From Hevea brasiliensis (lineage: Eukaryota; Streptophyta; Magnoliopsida; Malpighiales; Euphorbiaceae), in NCBI RefSeq assembly GCF_030052815.1, contig NC_079496.1:40697593-40761592 (forward strand): 64,000 nt of DNA. Direction: 5' to 3'. The position numbers and the translations under genes are program-made. Position 1 is the first letter of the stretch. Every line of letters begins with the position of its first letter. Below, in pieces: positions 45,886-58,924 of the stretch. Below the pieces are notes generated by a model, which was not told the origin of the DNA, did no database searches, and was given only the letters and a program-made list of their open reading frames with translations.

Positions 45886-47651
45886 CTATATTTGCCATTT
45901 AGATTGTTGATTATATAATTTAATTGTGTGTTTGATCATGAGATCAAGAGATTCATTGCTGGTTGGATCATGAGATGTGGCGTCACACATGGAGAAGCCA
46001 CCATTGGTGGCGGCAACAATGGTTCCATGGGTGGTTCAAGATTTGGCTTTTAATTCTGCAATTGTTGTATGATCTAAGGCCTATTCTTTGACTAATTAAA
46101 GTTTTTAATTAGTTGTTTTAATCACACAATTAAATTATGATTCAAATCAGAATTTTAAAAAATGTTTGAATGTGATTCAAATCTGAATTTTAAAAGTTGT
46201 TTGAATGAGATTCAAATCTGAATTTTTAAAGTTGTTTGAATCATATTTAAATCTGATTTTTTAAAATTGATTCAATAAAATTCAGATCTGATTTTTTAAA
46301 AAATATTTGAATGTGATTCAAATCTGATTTTTTAAAAAATGTTTGAATGTGATTCAAATATGAATTTTTGAAGTTGTTTGAATGTGATTCAAATCTGAAT
46401 TTTTAAATTTGTTTGAATGAGATTCAAATCTGAATTTTTAAATTTATTTGAATCATATTCAAATCTGGAATTTTAAGTTGAATATGAGATATTCAATTTA
46501 ATTTAAGAATGTATGTTTTATTTAATTGTTAAATAGTGATATGCATGATGGATGATCATGGACTATAAAAGACCAATGTGATTGGATTTATTTCTTTTAT
46601 GTTTCTTTGGGATTGTAAATTAATTAATTTATTTTAATTTATTTTGGGCATGTATTATTAAGTTTGTAATAATTTTGGGTTGTAATTTCATTTATTTAAG
46701 TTCTTGTAAATTCCTTGGTATGCCAAGGATTACTATGTAATATTGGATTGCAAGAAGTTCAAGGAGGTCAAGAGCATTGGTGGGACCAGTGGGAGGAATT
46801 CAATATCAAGTGTTGATTATGTACTCCTTCAGCAACTCTTGTAAAATGAATGAATGAAATGCACCTAGGAATGCCCTGATTCAATTCTTGGTGGCTCAAT
46901 TGAATCCCTTAGAAAGTCCATGATCATACCATATTTATCGCTTATCCATGAATGCATGAGATGTATGGGAATGTATGCAATTATATGATATATGCATGCT
47001 AAATGGATAATGTGCAAAGTGAGACCTTAATAGTAATTAGGATGGCTATAAAATCTTCCAAACAAATGATTAAGTTGGAAATGGTATAATTAAAGTAATT
47101 ATAACATAAGCCCTCCATTGGGGCAATTATTTTAAGAAATTTTAAATAGTTGCATGAGATACAATTAATTTAAGAGATTTTCTTAAGAATAATTGTTAAG
47201 CATGAGATGTTGTAAATATGTAAATGGTTTGGTGGCCAATATTGGATGTACCTGAGGACATTAAAATTATTTGCATAATTACTGGCTCAATGGGATCAAC
47301 TTAACTAATGCAAGATAAGTCAATATTGGATGTACCTGAGATTTTGAGCATTAGGGGCTAGTAAAAGGATTGAACCTCACATGAGATGTGATGGGCAAGG
47401 AGTTGCTCACTTATAGTTTATTGTAATTCCAATAATGGATGTACCTGAGGATGATCAATAGAATTATAAGAATTCAATCACCCATTAGAAATCCATCCAA
47501 CTAGGATTTCCGTTTTCTACTTTGGAAGTGTAGGATTCGCTAAGTTAGTGGGAGGACCAATTTGATTAAAAGACCATAATCATTTTGGTTAATTACATGA
47601 TACATTTACTAATTAATCTGGTTATTTTCTGCAGTTAATTTTTTGATAAAA
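45886..47651 (+). other. 5' leader of copia C
   Basis: Same layout as in B: minisatellite 46136-46473 and the three GGATGTACCTGAG motifs at about 47242, 47326 and 47436. No gene is seen. Confidence 0.75.
46136..46473 (+). repeat. Leader minisatellite of copia C
   Basis: Homologous to the array in B, with small unit-level differences. Confidence 0.8.
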
Positions 47652-48377
47652 ATGAGCACAAAACAACCACCACCATCCAATATCCTTGCAAGCATACTTG
47701 ATCACAACAGGTTGACAGGACCTAATCTGTCTGATTAGCTAAGAAATTTGAAACTTGTCTTGAACCTTGAACATATAGGATATGTTCTAGATTCAAATGT
47801 TCCTGGTCCCTTACCTCCAGAGGCCATACAAGAGGAACATGATACTTTGGACAAGTGGAAGGAGCATGATATGAGAGCTAAGTGTTACATGCTTGCTTCC
47901 ATGAGTAATGAGTTACAGAAGCAACATGAGAACATGCAGAGTGCTAGTGAGATCCTCCTTCACCTACAAGAGTTGTATGGTGAGCACAGCAGGAATGCTA
48001 GGTATGAGATATCTAAACAGTTATTCCGTATGAGGATATCTGAGGGACAGAATGTTGGGGATCATGTCCACAAGATGATTCGGCTGATTGAGCAGTTGGA
48101 ACATCTTGACTTCAACATGGATTTCCAACTACAAACGGATTTGATCCTTCAGTCCCTTCCTGAGTTTTTTGGGAATTTTGTGACAAATTTCCATATGACT
48201 AAACAGGAATGCACCTTAGCTGAATTACTCAACATGCTGGTTATTGCCCAAAAGAATATGCTGTGCAATAAAGGAAAAGAGGTAGTTTGGTTGCATCTTC
48301 TTCTACTGGAAAGTCCAACAAGAAGAAGGGCAATAAGAAAAAGAAACCTCAGATTCCTGGTCCTTCCAAGAAAATAG
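47652..48377 (+). pseudogene. Copia C gag (in-frame stop, frameshift)
   Basis: ATG at 47652 ('MSTKQPPPSN'). A TAG at 47736-47738 replaces the Trp of 'SDWLRN'. Downstream the capsid region is open in the same frame from 47748. A base is missing at about 48286 ('gtagtttgg' against 'gtagctttgg'), after which the true Gag C-terminus (Lys-rich, 'GPSKKIAKQKRKTK') continues in the frame that begins at 48287. Confidence 0.87.
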
Positions 48378-49331
48378 CTAAACAGAAAAGGAAGACTAAA
48401 GCTGATAAAGGCAAAGGAAAGTGTTTCCACTGCCAACAGGAAAGTGTTTCCATTGCCAACAGGAAAGTGTTTCCATTGCCAGTAAGAAAGTGTTTCCACT
48501 GGCCAGAGTATAGCAATCTAAATGAATACAATGCCATGGTGAAAACCAACTCAAGTTCAAAATATATTTGGCACTTAAGGTTATGTCATGTTGCAGAAGA
48601 TAGGATTGCAAAATTGGAGAAAATGGGGATTCTATCCTCATTGGGCTCTGAGCCTACTCCAACTTGTGAATCTTGCCTTCAAGGCAAAATGACTAGATCA
48701 CCCTTTGTTGGACAAGGGCTAAGAGCTGAAAATATTTTGGAACTAATACATAGTGATGTATGTGGTCCGTTTAAAGAAATGGCTAGAGGGGGCTTTCATT
48801 ATTTTATTACCTTTACTGATGATAAATCAAGGTTTGGGTATTTGTATTTGATGAAATACAAACATGAATCCTTTGAAAAGTTCAAAGAATTTAAATCTGA
48901 AGTAGAAAATCAAACAGGAAAAAATATTAAAGCTCTTCAATCTATCGTGGAGGTGAATATTTGAGTACTGAATTTGATGAATACTTGAGAGAGCATGGCA
49001 TTGTTTCTCAGCTGACTCCTCCAGGAACGCCACAACTGAATGGTGTATCTGAAAGGAGAAATCGTACCCTATTGGATATGGTACGTAGTATGATGAGCTA
49101 TACTGATATGCCAATCTCCTTTTGGGGATTTGCATTAGAATCGACTTTATATATTCGAATAGGATTCCATCAAAATCGCTTTCTTCCACACCTTATGAGA
49201 TATGGCATGGAAGAAAACCAAGTCTTAAGCATGTTAAGATTTGGGGTTGTCCAAATTTATATCAAAAAGTGAACAACGATAAATTGGAGACCAGGATCGT
49301 AAAAAGGTCGATTTGTTGGATATCAAAATGA
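48287..49331 (+). pseudogene. Copia C gag C-terminus to integrase (protease absent)
   Basis: From 48287 one frame reads the Gag basic tail, 'GKCFHCQQ', the translated 23-bp repeats, then 'LNEYNAMVKTNSSSKYIWHLRLCHVAED' of the pre-integrase domain. So in C the four repeats join gag to pol in frame. It continues through the HHCC Cys pair ('CESC') and the first Asp ('DVCGPF') to 48964. The frame is lost at about 48935, where 'cgatcagatcgtgg' reads 'caatctatcgtgg'. The integrase resumes at 48961 ('STEFDEYL', 'NGVSERRN') and shifts again near 49155 and 49265. The second catalytic Asp falls at the first break. Confidence 0.87.
48416..48507 (+). repeat. Four 23-bp tandem repeats at gag-pol junction (C)
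   Basis: Units start at 48416, 48439, 48462 and 48485. Because 23 is not a multiple of three, successive units are read as 'KCFHCQQE', 'SVSIANR', 'KVFPLPVR' and 'KCFHWPEY'. Three extra units (69 bp) restore the phase. Confidence 0.93.
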
Positions 49332-49477
49332 TAGTTTTGGATATTATTTTTATTTGCCTACTTCACAAAAGGTTGTGATAAGTAGACATGCCACATTTCT
49401 TGAACAGTTTGTTCAAGAAGGAGGCAAAGGAAGGCAAATAGAGTTAGAATTAGAGAATTCGACCAACCAATGCATCG

Positions 49478-51166
49478 ATGGATATAGATCCATCTAGTCA
49501 ACCTATACCCATTGATGAAACATCTACACTGCTTCCTCGTAGAACAAACATGGTATCTCACCCACCAGTGAGATATGGTTTTCTTCATGAAGAAGAACAA
49601 GAGTTGTCTACTCATGAAGAAGTAGATCATGGAGATGATCCACTTACCTATGAAGAAGCTCTATCAGATCTAGACTCTTCAAAATGGATTGATGCTATGA
49701 AATCCGAGATTGATTCCATGTATAAGAATCAAGTTTGGGATCTTGTTGACCCACCTAAAGGTATTGTACCTATAGGGAACAAATGGGTTTTCAAGAAGAA
49801 AATTGGTTCTGATGGAAAGGTAGAGACCTATAAGGCAAGGCTAGTAGCGAAGGGGTTTCGCCAAAGGCAAGGAATAGACTATGAGGAGACTTTCTACTTT
49901 GTTGCCATGCTTAAATCAATTAGGATTTTATTAACAATAGCTGCATACTATGATTATGAGATTTGGCAGATGGATGTCAAAACAGCCTTTCTTAATGGAT
50001 ACATTGAAGAAAACATTTTCATGGAACAACCTAAGGGATTTGAATCCCAAGATGGTTCCAAGGTATGCAAGCTAAAGCGATCCATTTATGGGTTGAAACA
50101 AGCTTCGAGGAGTTGGAACATCCGTTTTGATGAAGCCATTAAATCTTTTGGTTTTATCAAAAATGAGGATGAGCCATGTGTATATAAGAAGGTTAGTGAC
50201 AGTGCTATCACTTTCCTTGTCTTATATGTGGATGACATACTGTTGATGGGTAATGATACAGGTATGTTGACGACTATAAAGGTATGGTTGTCAAATACAT
50301 TCTCCATGAAAGACTTAGGGGAGGCAACCTATATTCTTGGAATTCGCATCTATAGAGATAGAGCGAAAAGAATAATTGGTTTATCCCAAAGTCTATACTT
50401 GGAAAAGGTGTTAAAGAGGTTTAACATGCTTGATTCCAAGAGAGGATTGTTACCAGTGAGACATGGTATCCACCTTTCTAAAGAGATGTCTCCAAAGACA
50501 CCTAAAGAAAGAGATAAGATGGTCAGGATTCCATATGCTTCGGCTATTGGAAGTTTAATGTATGCAATGTTGTGTACTAGGTCGGATATCGCATATGCTG
50601 TTAGTTTGACTAGCAGGTATCAATCCAATCCAGGTTTGGAACACTGGATAGCTGTCAAGAATATTCTTAAGTACTTAAGAAGAACTAAGGATTTATTCTT
50701 GATTTATGGAGGTGGAGACTTGCAATTGGATGGTTATACTGATTCTGATTTCCAATCAGATATCGATGATAGAAAGTCTACCTCTGGATATGTGTTCATT
50801 TGTAATGGAGGTGCAGTCTGTTGGAAGTGTTCCAAACCGAGCACGACTGCAGATTCCACTACTGAGGCTGAGTATATTGCTGCATCAGATGCTGCAAAAG
50901 AAGCTGTTTGGATAAAGAAGTTCATGACAGAACTTACAGTAGTTCCTTCCATTGAGTCAGCAGTTCCATTACACTGTGACAACAATGGAGCAGTCATACA
51001 GGCTAAGGAACTAAGGTCTCACCCAAAATCCAAACACATAGAAAGGCACTACCACATTATCAGAGAAATAGTTGGGCAAGGCAATATAGCCATGCAGAAA
51101 ATAGCATCAGCTGAAAATCCAGCTGATTCATTCACTAAGCCTTTGTCACAAGCTCAGTTAGACTGA
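49478..51166 (+). CDS. Copia C reverse transcriptase and RNase H (open)
   Basis: 562 open codons ending at the family stop (TGA 51164-51166). The first 60 or so residues are the acidic linker after integrase ('MDIDPSSQPIPIDE'), and the ATG there is internal to the polyprotein, not a true start. The RT region has 'NKWVFKKKIGSDGK', 'MDVKTAFLNGYIEENIFMEQP', 'YGLKQASRSWN' and the active-site 'LYVDDILLMGN'. The RNase H region has 'DGYTDSDFQSDIDDRKSTSGY', 'TTEAEYIAA', 'CDNNGAV' and 'HYHIIREIV'. Cys replaces Trp/Ser in 'AVCWKCSK' against 'AVSWKSSK'. It would copy RNA to DNA in the particle, but it lies in an element without protease and downstream of breaks. Confidence 0.85.
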   Translation: MDIDPSSQPIPIDETSTLLPRRTNMVSHPPVRYGFLHEEEQELSTHEEVDHGDDPLTYEEALSDLDSSKWIDAMKSEIDSMYKNQVWDLVDPPKGIVPIGNKWVFKKKIGSDGKVETYKARLVAKGFRQRQGIDYEETFYFVAMLKSIRILLTIAAYYDYEIWQMDVKTAFLNGYIEENIFMEQPKGFESQDGSKVCKLKRSIYGLKQASRSWNIRFDEAIKSFGFIKNEDEPCVYKKVSDSAITFLVLYVDDILLMGNDTGMLTTIKVWLSNTFSMKDLGEATYILGIRIYRDRAKRIIGLSQSLYLEKVLKRFNMLDSKRGLLPVRHGIHLSKEMSPKTPKERDKMVRIPYASAIGSLMYAMLCTRSDIAYAVSLTSRYQSNPGLEHWIAVKNILKYLRRTKDLFLIYGGGDLQLDGYTDSDFQSDIDDRKSTSGYVFICNGGAVCWKCSKPSTTADSTTEAEYIAASDAAKEAVWIKKFMTELTVVPSIESAVPLHCDNNGAVIQAKELRSHPKSKHIERHYHIIREIVGQGNIAMQKIASAENPADSFTKPLSQAQLD

Positions 51167-51225
51167 CATCTTGAGAAGATGGGTCTAAGGTATTGTAATG
51201 AATGGCTCTAGTGCTAGTGGGAGAT

Positions 51226-53323
51226 TGTTAGTAGTATGCCCTAGAGCATATCATTTAGTATGTATCTTGTATATATTTTATTAATAAAAGGCATTTCCAC
51301 TTTTCCGTTTACATAATATATTTATGTGTAATAGAAAAGGTCCATTGATATTTTGTTAGAAATATTATTCTTAAGTTGTTAAGAATATGAGTGACAATAT
51401 TTCTAGCACAAAGTATCATAAATAGGTTCACAATCGAGGATACTTCATAATAAGGACATGACTTATCCAGAAAGATTGTATTCATGTTTGTTCCCAAGTT
51501 ATTTATATGAGATATAAATAAGATGGAATGGTGAGTCTCATGCCATATAACAAACATGATAGGCACTTATAAATGATAAGTAGGTCAACCAGTGACACTT
51601 ATGACAAGCACATGGAGTTTACTCTTGTCAATGTTTTGTCATAAATCATATCAGTGCATATAATCTTTAGACTGAGATAGCACGCTTATCTTGTATATAG
51701 GTAGTTTGAGTTTGATCTGCTTTCATACTTGTACTATGTATGGGTATATGGGCATGTGTTGGCTCTCGCTAGTTATATATGGAGGTAGGTGTTGATCAAG
51801 AAGGAATCTGTTCCTCTAAGTAAATAGAGATAAAATCCTATGTTCATTTAATTGTTCTTGATGTTTCAAGTTCTGGCCAGACAGATAGATTTATTCGTAA
51901 AAGAGTTTACGATGAGAAAATCTTTTAATCAAGAACTGAATTAAAAGAGAACATAATATTCATAGCAAATGGAGTTTGACATAAACCATGACTCCGGCTT
52001 GAGTTGGGATTTTGTAATGAGAGATTCTAGTGCATGGTAACATATGATTATAGGTTCATTTAAGGTAATTCTTATTACTAATTGGGTGGCCATGGCATGC
52101 TATGCTAGGTGTTAACCATGGTTTATGAGGTTCATAAAATGATTTAGAGAAATCATTTATGGTAAGAAAGAGTTCTGATGATATTAAGAGTTGATATCAT
52201 GTCTCATTGCCAATTAGTGATGAGCCTAGTAAGTCACACACATACACAAGTTATCACCTATTTAAATATGATTTAATTAATTAATTAAAGAGTTTAATTG
52301 ATTAATTAAATAGATTTGGTTTGCAATTAAATTGCAAAGTCCCTAGCATGACTTGAAACCAAATCTAGATTATTGGATGTGTAGTATAAATTAAATTTAT
52401 ATTTAAAGTGTTTAAATATGAATTTAATTGATGAGAAATTAATTAATAGAGATTAATTAATTAATTTATATTTGATATAAATTAATTAGAAGAAGAAAAT
52501 AATTATTTTGGGTTAAGAACTCAAAATTAAGACACAGGGGCATTTTGGTCATTTTGCAGTGTGACACGTGGCACCATGAGATGGTGACACATGGCATAAC
52601 ACATAAGCTTGCCAAATATTTTTTAATCATGTAAGATGATTAAAATCAAGATTAAATATAGGTTTGACACTTGGCACAATGTGATTGGGTCACTTAAACC
52701 TAGAGCTAATCAAAAGGTGACATGTGGCTAGGGTTTAATGTGTTAACCTAGCTATTTAAGTGTGGTTATGAAAAGAAAACATAACCAGCAGCCTCTCCTC
52801 TCAATTGTCACGCCACTTTGAGCCTCTCCAGCTATTTCTCTTCATCTCTCATCAATTCAAAGAGATTAGCCATCAATCTCTTGAATTAAGAACACTAGAA
52901 ATTGTTTCTAGTGTCCTGTTTGCATCTTTAATCTCTTAAAAGGCAGAACTTGAATTTCTAATTAATAGAAAAGGCTTTAGAAGCTTTTCAAGGGCTGCCA
53001 TAGGTGTTCTTGGTGTGGACAAGCTAGAGGGACAACATTTGGTGTCCTGAAGACGAATCTCAAAGGCGCAGACACGCTGCAGCACATCAAGAGGTTAGTG
53101 TAATCGTTCTTGATTTAATCTAGGGTTCTAAAATTAATCTGATTAATTTTAAAATCTTAAATGGCAAATACAGATCCAAAAACATATTAAAAGAGTTTTA
53201 ATATGTTGTTTATCATTGAAATCAAATAGATAAAAATAAATCTTGCATGGTGCATGTGACCCTAGGTGAAAATTTTTGAATTCAATGGTATAATCTTGTG
53301 TTTTTCACGCTTCCGTTCCTTCA
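51226..53323 (+). repeat. 3' LTR of copia C
   Basis: 2098 bp, preceded by the polypurine tract at 51210-51225. Antisense 85-codon ORF at 51309-51566. Several CTG/CAG sites differ from the 5' LTR. Confidence 0.93.
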
Positions 53324-53328
53324 ATCAT

Positions 53329-56300
53329 ACCTGTGTCATTACCCATCAACAATATATCATCCACATATAAGAAAAGGAAAGTGATAGCATTGTCACTAAC
53401 CTTCTTATATACAAATGGCTCATCCTCATTTTTGATAAAACCAAACGATTTAATGGCTTCATCAAAACGGATGTTCCAACTCCTCAAAGCATGTTTCAAC
53501 CAATAAATGGATCGCTTTAGCTTGCATACCTTGGAACCATCTTGGGATTCAAAACCCCTAGGTTGTTCCATGAAAATGTTTTCTTCAATGTATCCATTGA
53601 GAAAAGCTGTTTTGACATCCATCTGCCAAATCTCATAATCATAGTATGCAGCTATTGCTAATAGAATCCTAATTGATTTAAGCATGGCAAAAGGTGAGAA
53701 AGTCTCCTTATAGTCGATTCCTTGCCTTTGGCGAAACCCTTTCACTACTAGCCTTGCCTTGTAGGTCTCTACCTTTCCATCAGAACCAATTTTCTTCTTG
53801 AAAACCCATTTGTACCTTATAGGTACAATACCTTCAGGTCGGTCAACAAGATCCCAAACTTGATTCTTATACATGCAATCAATTTCGGATTTCATAGCAT
53901 CAATCCATTTTGAAGAGTCTATATCTAATATAGCCTCTTCATAGGTAAGTGGATCATCTCTATGATCTACTTCTTCATGAGTAAACAACTCTTGCTCTTC
54001 TTCATAAAGGAAACCATATCTCATTGGTGGGTGAGATACCCTGGTTGTTCTACGAGGAATAGCTGTAGATGTTTCATCAATGGGTGTAGGTTGACTAGAT
54101 GGATCTATATCCATCTGATCTGTTAGTTGGTCAGAATTCTCCAATTCCAACTCTATTGGCTTTCCTTTGCCTCCTTCTTGAACAAACTGTTGTTCAAGAA
54201 ATGTGGCATCTCTACTTATCACAACCTTTTGTGAAGTAGGCAAATAAAAAAAAATATCCAAAACTATCTTTTGGATATCCAACAAATCGACCTTTTTTTG
54301 ATCTGGTTTCCAATTTATCAGTGTTCAACTTTTTGACATAAGCTGGACAATCCCAAATCTTAACATGCTTAAGACTTGGTTTTCTTCCATGCCATATCTC
54401 ATAAGGTGTGGAAGAAATTGATTTTGATGGAATCCTATTCAGAATATACAAAGCTAATTCTAATGCAAATCCCCAAAAGGAGATTGGCATATCAGTATAG
54501 CTCATCATACTACGTACCATATCCAATAGGGTACGATTTCTCCTTTCAGATACACCATTCACCTGTGGCGTTCCTGGAGGAGTCAGCTAGAAAACAATGC
54601 CATGCTCTCTCAAGTATTCATCAAATTCAGTACTCAAATATTCACATCCACGATCTGATTGAAGAGCTTTAATACTCTTTCCTGTTTGATTTTCTACTTC
54701 AGATTTAAATTCTTTGAACTTTTCAAAGGATTCATGTTTGTATTTCATCAAATACAAATACCCAAACCTTGATTTATCATCAGTAAAGGTAATAAAATAA
54801 TGAAAACCGCCTCTAGCTATTTCCTTAAATGGACCACATACATCACTATGTATTAGCTCCAAAATATTTTCAGCTCTTAGCCCTTGTCCAACAAAGGGTG
54901 ATCTAGTCATTTTGCCCTGAAGGCAAGATTCACAAGTTGGAGTAGGCTCAGAGCCCAATGAGGATAGAATCCCCATTCTCTCTAATTTTGCAATCCTATC
55001 TTCTACAACATGACATAAACTTAAGTGCCAAATATATTTTGAACTTGACTTGTTTTTCACCATGGCATTGCATTCATTTAGATCACTTGCATTCATTTTG
55101 TGTTTGTCATTATTATCCAAATAATAAATACCATTATTTATATAACTCGAACCAACATATTTATTTCCAAAATAAATATTACAAACATCATCTGTGAGCT
55201 GAAATTCATAGCCATTTCTAGTGAAACTAGAGATAGAAATGATGTTCTTAAAAGCATCGGGTACATATAAAATATTATCCAAACATAAAACATGTCCTGA
55301 CATGTAAAAAGATTTAGATCCCATGGCTAAAGCTTCAACAATTGAGCCATTGCCAATCCGGAGTCTAACATATCGAGAATGCAAACTGCTACTATTTGTT
55401 AGTTCCTGCATATCATTAGAAATGTGAGAACTGGCACCAGTATCTAAAACCTAAGCTGTAGATGAACTATGAGTATCATCAGAATCTAAATAACAAGATA
55501 TGGACATACCTTTCGAAGGTGTATCCTTCTTGTCCTTCAGAGAAGCAAGATACTTTGGGTAGTTCCTTTTCCAGTGCCCATCCTTCTGGCAATGGAAACA
55601 CTTTCCTTTACCTCCATCAGCTTTAGTCTTCCCTTTCTGTTTAGCTATTTTCTTAGAAGGACCAGGAATCTGAGGTTTCTTTTTCTTATTTCCCTTCTTC
55701 TTTTTGGACTTTCCAGCAGAAGAAAATGCAATCAAAGCAACCTCTTTTCCTTTATTGCCTGGCATATTCTTTTGGGCAATAACCAACATGTTGAGTAAAC
55801 TAGCTAAGGTGCATTCCTATTTAGTCATATGGAAATTTGTTACAAAATTCCCAAAAGACTCAGGAAGGGACTGAAGGATCAAATCCGTCTGTAGTTGGAA
55901 ATCCATGTTGAAATCAAGATGTTCCAACTGCTCAATCAACCGAATCATCTTTTGGACATCATCTCCAATATTTTGCCCCTCAGACATCCTCATGCGGAAC
56001 AGCTACCTAGATATCTCATACCTAGCATTCCTACTGTGCTCACCATACAATTCTTGTAGGTGAAAGAGGATCTCACTCGCACTCTGCATGTTCTCATATT
56101 GCTTCTGTAACTCATTACTCATGGAAGCAAGCATGAAACACTTAGCTCTCATATCATGCACCTTCCACTTGTCCAAAGTTTCATGTTCCTCTTGAGTGGC
56201 CTCTGGAGGTAAGGGACCAGGAACATTTAAATCTAGAACATATCCTATATGTTCAAGGTTCAGGACAAGTTTCAAATTTCTTTGCTAATCAGACAGATTA

Positions 56301-56371
56301 GGTCCTGTCAACTTATTGTGATCAAATATGCTTGCAAGGATATTGGATGGTGGTGGTTGTTCTGTGCTCAT
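53329..56371 (-). pseudogene. Copia D gag-pol: gag, protease, integrase, RT N-terminal part
   Basis: Read from ATG 56371 ('MSTEQPPPSN'). Gag has Trp-to-TAG in 'SDWLRN' (about 56285) and Gln-to-TAG (about 56003). The zinc knuckle is 'CFHCQKDGHWKRNY' (last Cys lost). The protease region carries a canonical 'VLDTGASSHIS' at about 55410-55440, just after a Trp-to-TAG. The HHCC domain and integrase core run in open pieces 55411-54587 and 54562-54212, with 'SDRGCEYL' at the second Asp. A shift follows at about 54245 (extra A in 'aaaaaaaata'), then RT to 'LYVDDILLMGND', where C interrupts. D thus preserves the protease that B, C and E lack, though with stops. Confidence 0.87.
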
Positions 56372-56804
56372 TATTATCAGAAAATTAACTGCAGAAAATA
56401 ACCAGATTAATTAGTAAATGTATCATGTAATTAACCAAAATGATTATGGTCTTTTAATCAAATTGGTTATCCCACTAACTTAGCGAATCCTACACTTCCA
56501 AAGTAGAAAATGGAAATCCTAGTTGGATGGATTTGTAGTGGATGATTGAATTCTTATAATTCTATTGATCATCCTCAGGTACATCCATTATTGGAATTAC
56601 AATAAACTATAAGTGAGCAACTCCTTGCCCATCGCATCTCATGTGAGGTTCAATCCTTTACCTAGCCCCTAATGCTCAAAATCTTAGGTACATCCATTAT
56701 TGACTTATCTTGCATTAGTTAAGTTGATCCCATTGAGCCAGTAATTATGCAAATAATTTTAATGTCCTTAATATTAGCCACCAAACCATTTACATATTTA
56801 CAAC
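56372..56804 (-). other. Part of the 5' leader of copia D
   Basis: Non-coding leader sequence directly upstream of the D gag. It holds two GGTACATCC motif copies (about 56576 and 56689), plus a degenerate third at about 56770 where 'cctcaggtacatccaatattgg' is shortened to 'ccttaatattag'. E interrupts it at 56805, before the minisatellite. Confidence 0.75.
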
Positions 56805-58909
56805 TGTTAGTAGTATGCCCTAGAGCATATCATTTAGTATGTATCTTGTACATATTTTATTAATAAATGGCATTTCCACTTTTCTGTTTATATAATATAT
56901 TTATGTGTAATAGAAAAGGTCCATTGATATTTTGTTAGAAATATTATTCTTAAGTTGTTAAGAATATGAGTGACAATATTTCTAGCACAAAGTATCATAA
57001 ATAGGTTCACAATCGAGGATACTTCATAATAAGGACATGACTTATCCAGAAAGATTGTATTCATGTTTGTTCCCAAGTTATTTATATGAGATATAAATAA
57101 GATGGAATGGTGAGTCTCATGCCATATAACAAACATGATAGGCACTTATAAATGATAAGTAGGCCGAACCAGTGACACTTATAACAAGCACATGGAGTTT
57201 ACTCTTGTCAATGTTTTGTCATAAATCATATCAGTTCATATAATCTTTAGACCTGAGATAGCATAGTTATCTTGTATATAGGTAGTTTGAGTTTGATACT
57301 GCTTTCATACTTGTACTGTGTATGGGTATATGGGCATGTGTTGGCTCCTACTAGTTATATATGGAGGTAGGTGTTGATCAAGATGGAATCTGTTCCTCTA
57401 AGTAAATAGAGATAAAATCCTATGTTCATTTAATTGTTATTGATGTTTCAAGTTCCTGGCCAGGACAGATAGATTTATTCAGAAAAGAGTTTCTGATGAG
57501 AAAATCTTTTTAATCAAGAACTGGAATTAAAAGAGAACATAATATTCATAGCAAATGGAGTTTGACATAAACCATGACTCCAGCTTGAGTTGGGATTTTG
57601 TAACAGAGAGATTCTAGTGCATGGTAACATATGATTATAGGTTCATTTAAGGTAAACCTTATTACTAATTGGGTGGCCATGGCATGCTATGCTAGGTGTT
57701 AACCATGGTCTATGAGATTCATAAAATGATTTAGAGAAATCATTTATGGTAAGAAAGAGTTCTGATGATATTAAGAGTTGATATCATGTCTCATTGCCAA
57801 TTAGTGATGAGCCTAATAAGTCATACACATACACAAGTTATCACCTAATTAAATATGATTTAATTAATTAATTAAAGAGTTTAATTGATTAATTAAATAG
57901 GTTTGGTTTGCAATTAAATTGCAATGTCCCTAGCATGACTTGAAACCAAATCTAGATTATTGATGTGTAGTATAAATTAAATTTATATTTAAAGTGTTTA
58001 AATATGAATTTAATTAATGAGAAATTAATTAATAGAGATTAATTAATTAATTTATATTTGATATAAATTAATTAGAAGAAGAAAAATAATTATTTTGGGT
58101 TGAGAACTCAAAATTAAGACACAAGGGCATTTTGGTCATTTTGCAGTGTGACACGTGGCACCATGAGATGGTGACACATTGGATCACACATAAGCTTGCC
58201 AAATGTTTTTTAATCATGTAAGATGATTAAAATCAAGATTAAATATAGGTTTGACACTTGGCACAATGTGATTGGGTCACTTAAACCTAGAGCTAATCAA
58301 AGGGTGACATGTGGCAAGGGTTTAATGTGTTAACCTAGCTATTTAAGTGTTGTTATGAGAAAACAAAATATAACCAGCAGCCACACTCCTTTGTCACGCC
58401 ACTTTGTGGGTTTTTATCTCTTCTTCTTCATCTCTTATCAATTCAAAGAGATTAGCCATCAATCTCTTGAATTAAGAACACTAGAAATTGTTTCTAGTGT
58501 CCTGTTTACATCTCTAATCTCTTAAAAGGCAGAACTTGAATTTCTAATTAATAGAAAAAGCTTTAGAAGCTATTCAAGGGCTGCCATAGGTGTTCTTGGT
58601 GTGGACAAGCTAGAGGGACAACATCTGGTGTCCTGAAGACGAATCTCAAAGGCGCAGACACGCTGCAGTGCATCAAGAGGTTAATGTAATCGTTCTTGAT
58701 TTTATCTAGGGTTCTAAAATTAATCTGGTTAATTTTAAAATCTTAAATGGCAAATACAGAACCAAAAACATATTAAAAGAGTTTTAATATGTTGTTTATC
58801 ATTGAAATCAAATAGATAAAAATAAATCTTGCATGATGCATGTGACCCTAGGTGGAAATTTTTGAATTCAATGGTATAAACTTGTGTTTTTCACGCTTCC
58901 GTTCCTTCA
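56805..58909 (+). repeat. 5' LTR of copia E
   Basis: 2105 bp. TATTTAAG at 58340-58347, CACGTG near 58151, antisense 85-codon ORF at 56888-57145. Confidence 0.92.
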
Positions 58910-58910
58910 A

Positions 58911-58924
58911 TTGGTATCAGAGCC
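58911..58924 (+). promoter_or_regulatory. Primer-binding site of copia E
   Basis: TGGTATCAGAGCCA right after the LTR, the initiator-Met tRNA primer site. Confidence 0.9.

Larger units (their letters stand above)
43770..53323 (+). mobile_element. Copia LTR retrotransposon C (complete, protease-deleted subfamily)
   Basis: 9554 bp, plus strand, inserted in the RT region of D. The target duplication is AACAT (43765-43769) and ATCAT (53324-53328), one mismatch. LTRs are 43770-45870 and 51226-53323 (2101 and 2098 bp). Order: LTR, PBS, leader, gag, four 23-bp repeats, integrase, RT, RNase H, polypurine tract, LTR. RT to RNase H is one open frame of 562 codons, the longest clean pol stretch in the window. 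Confidence 0.95.
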
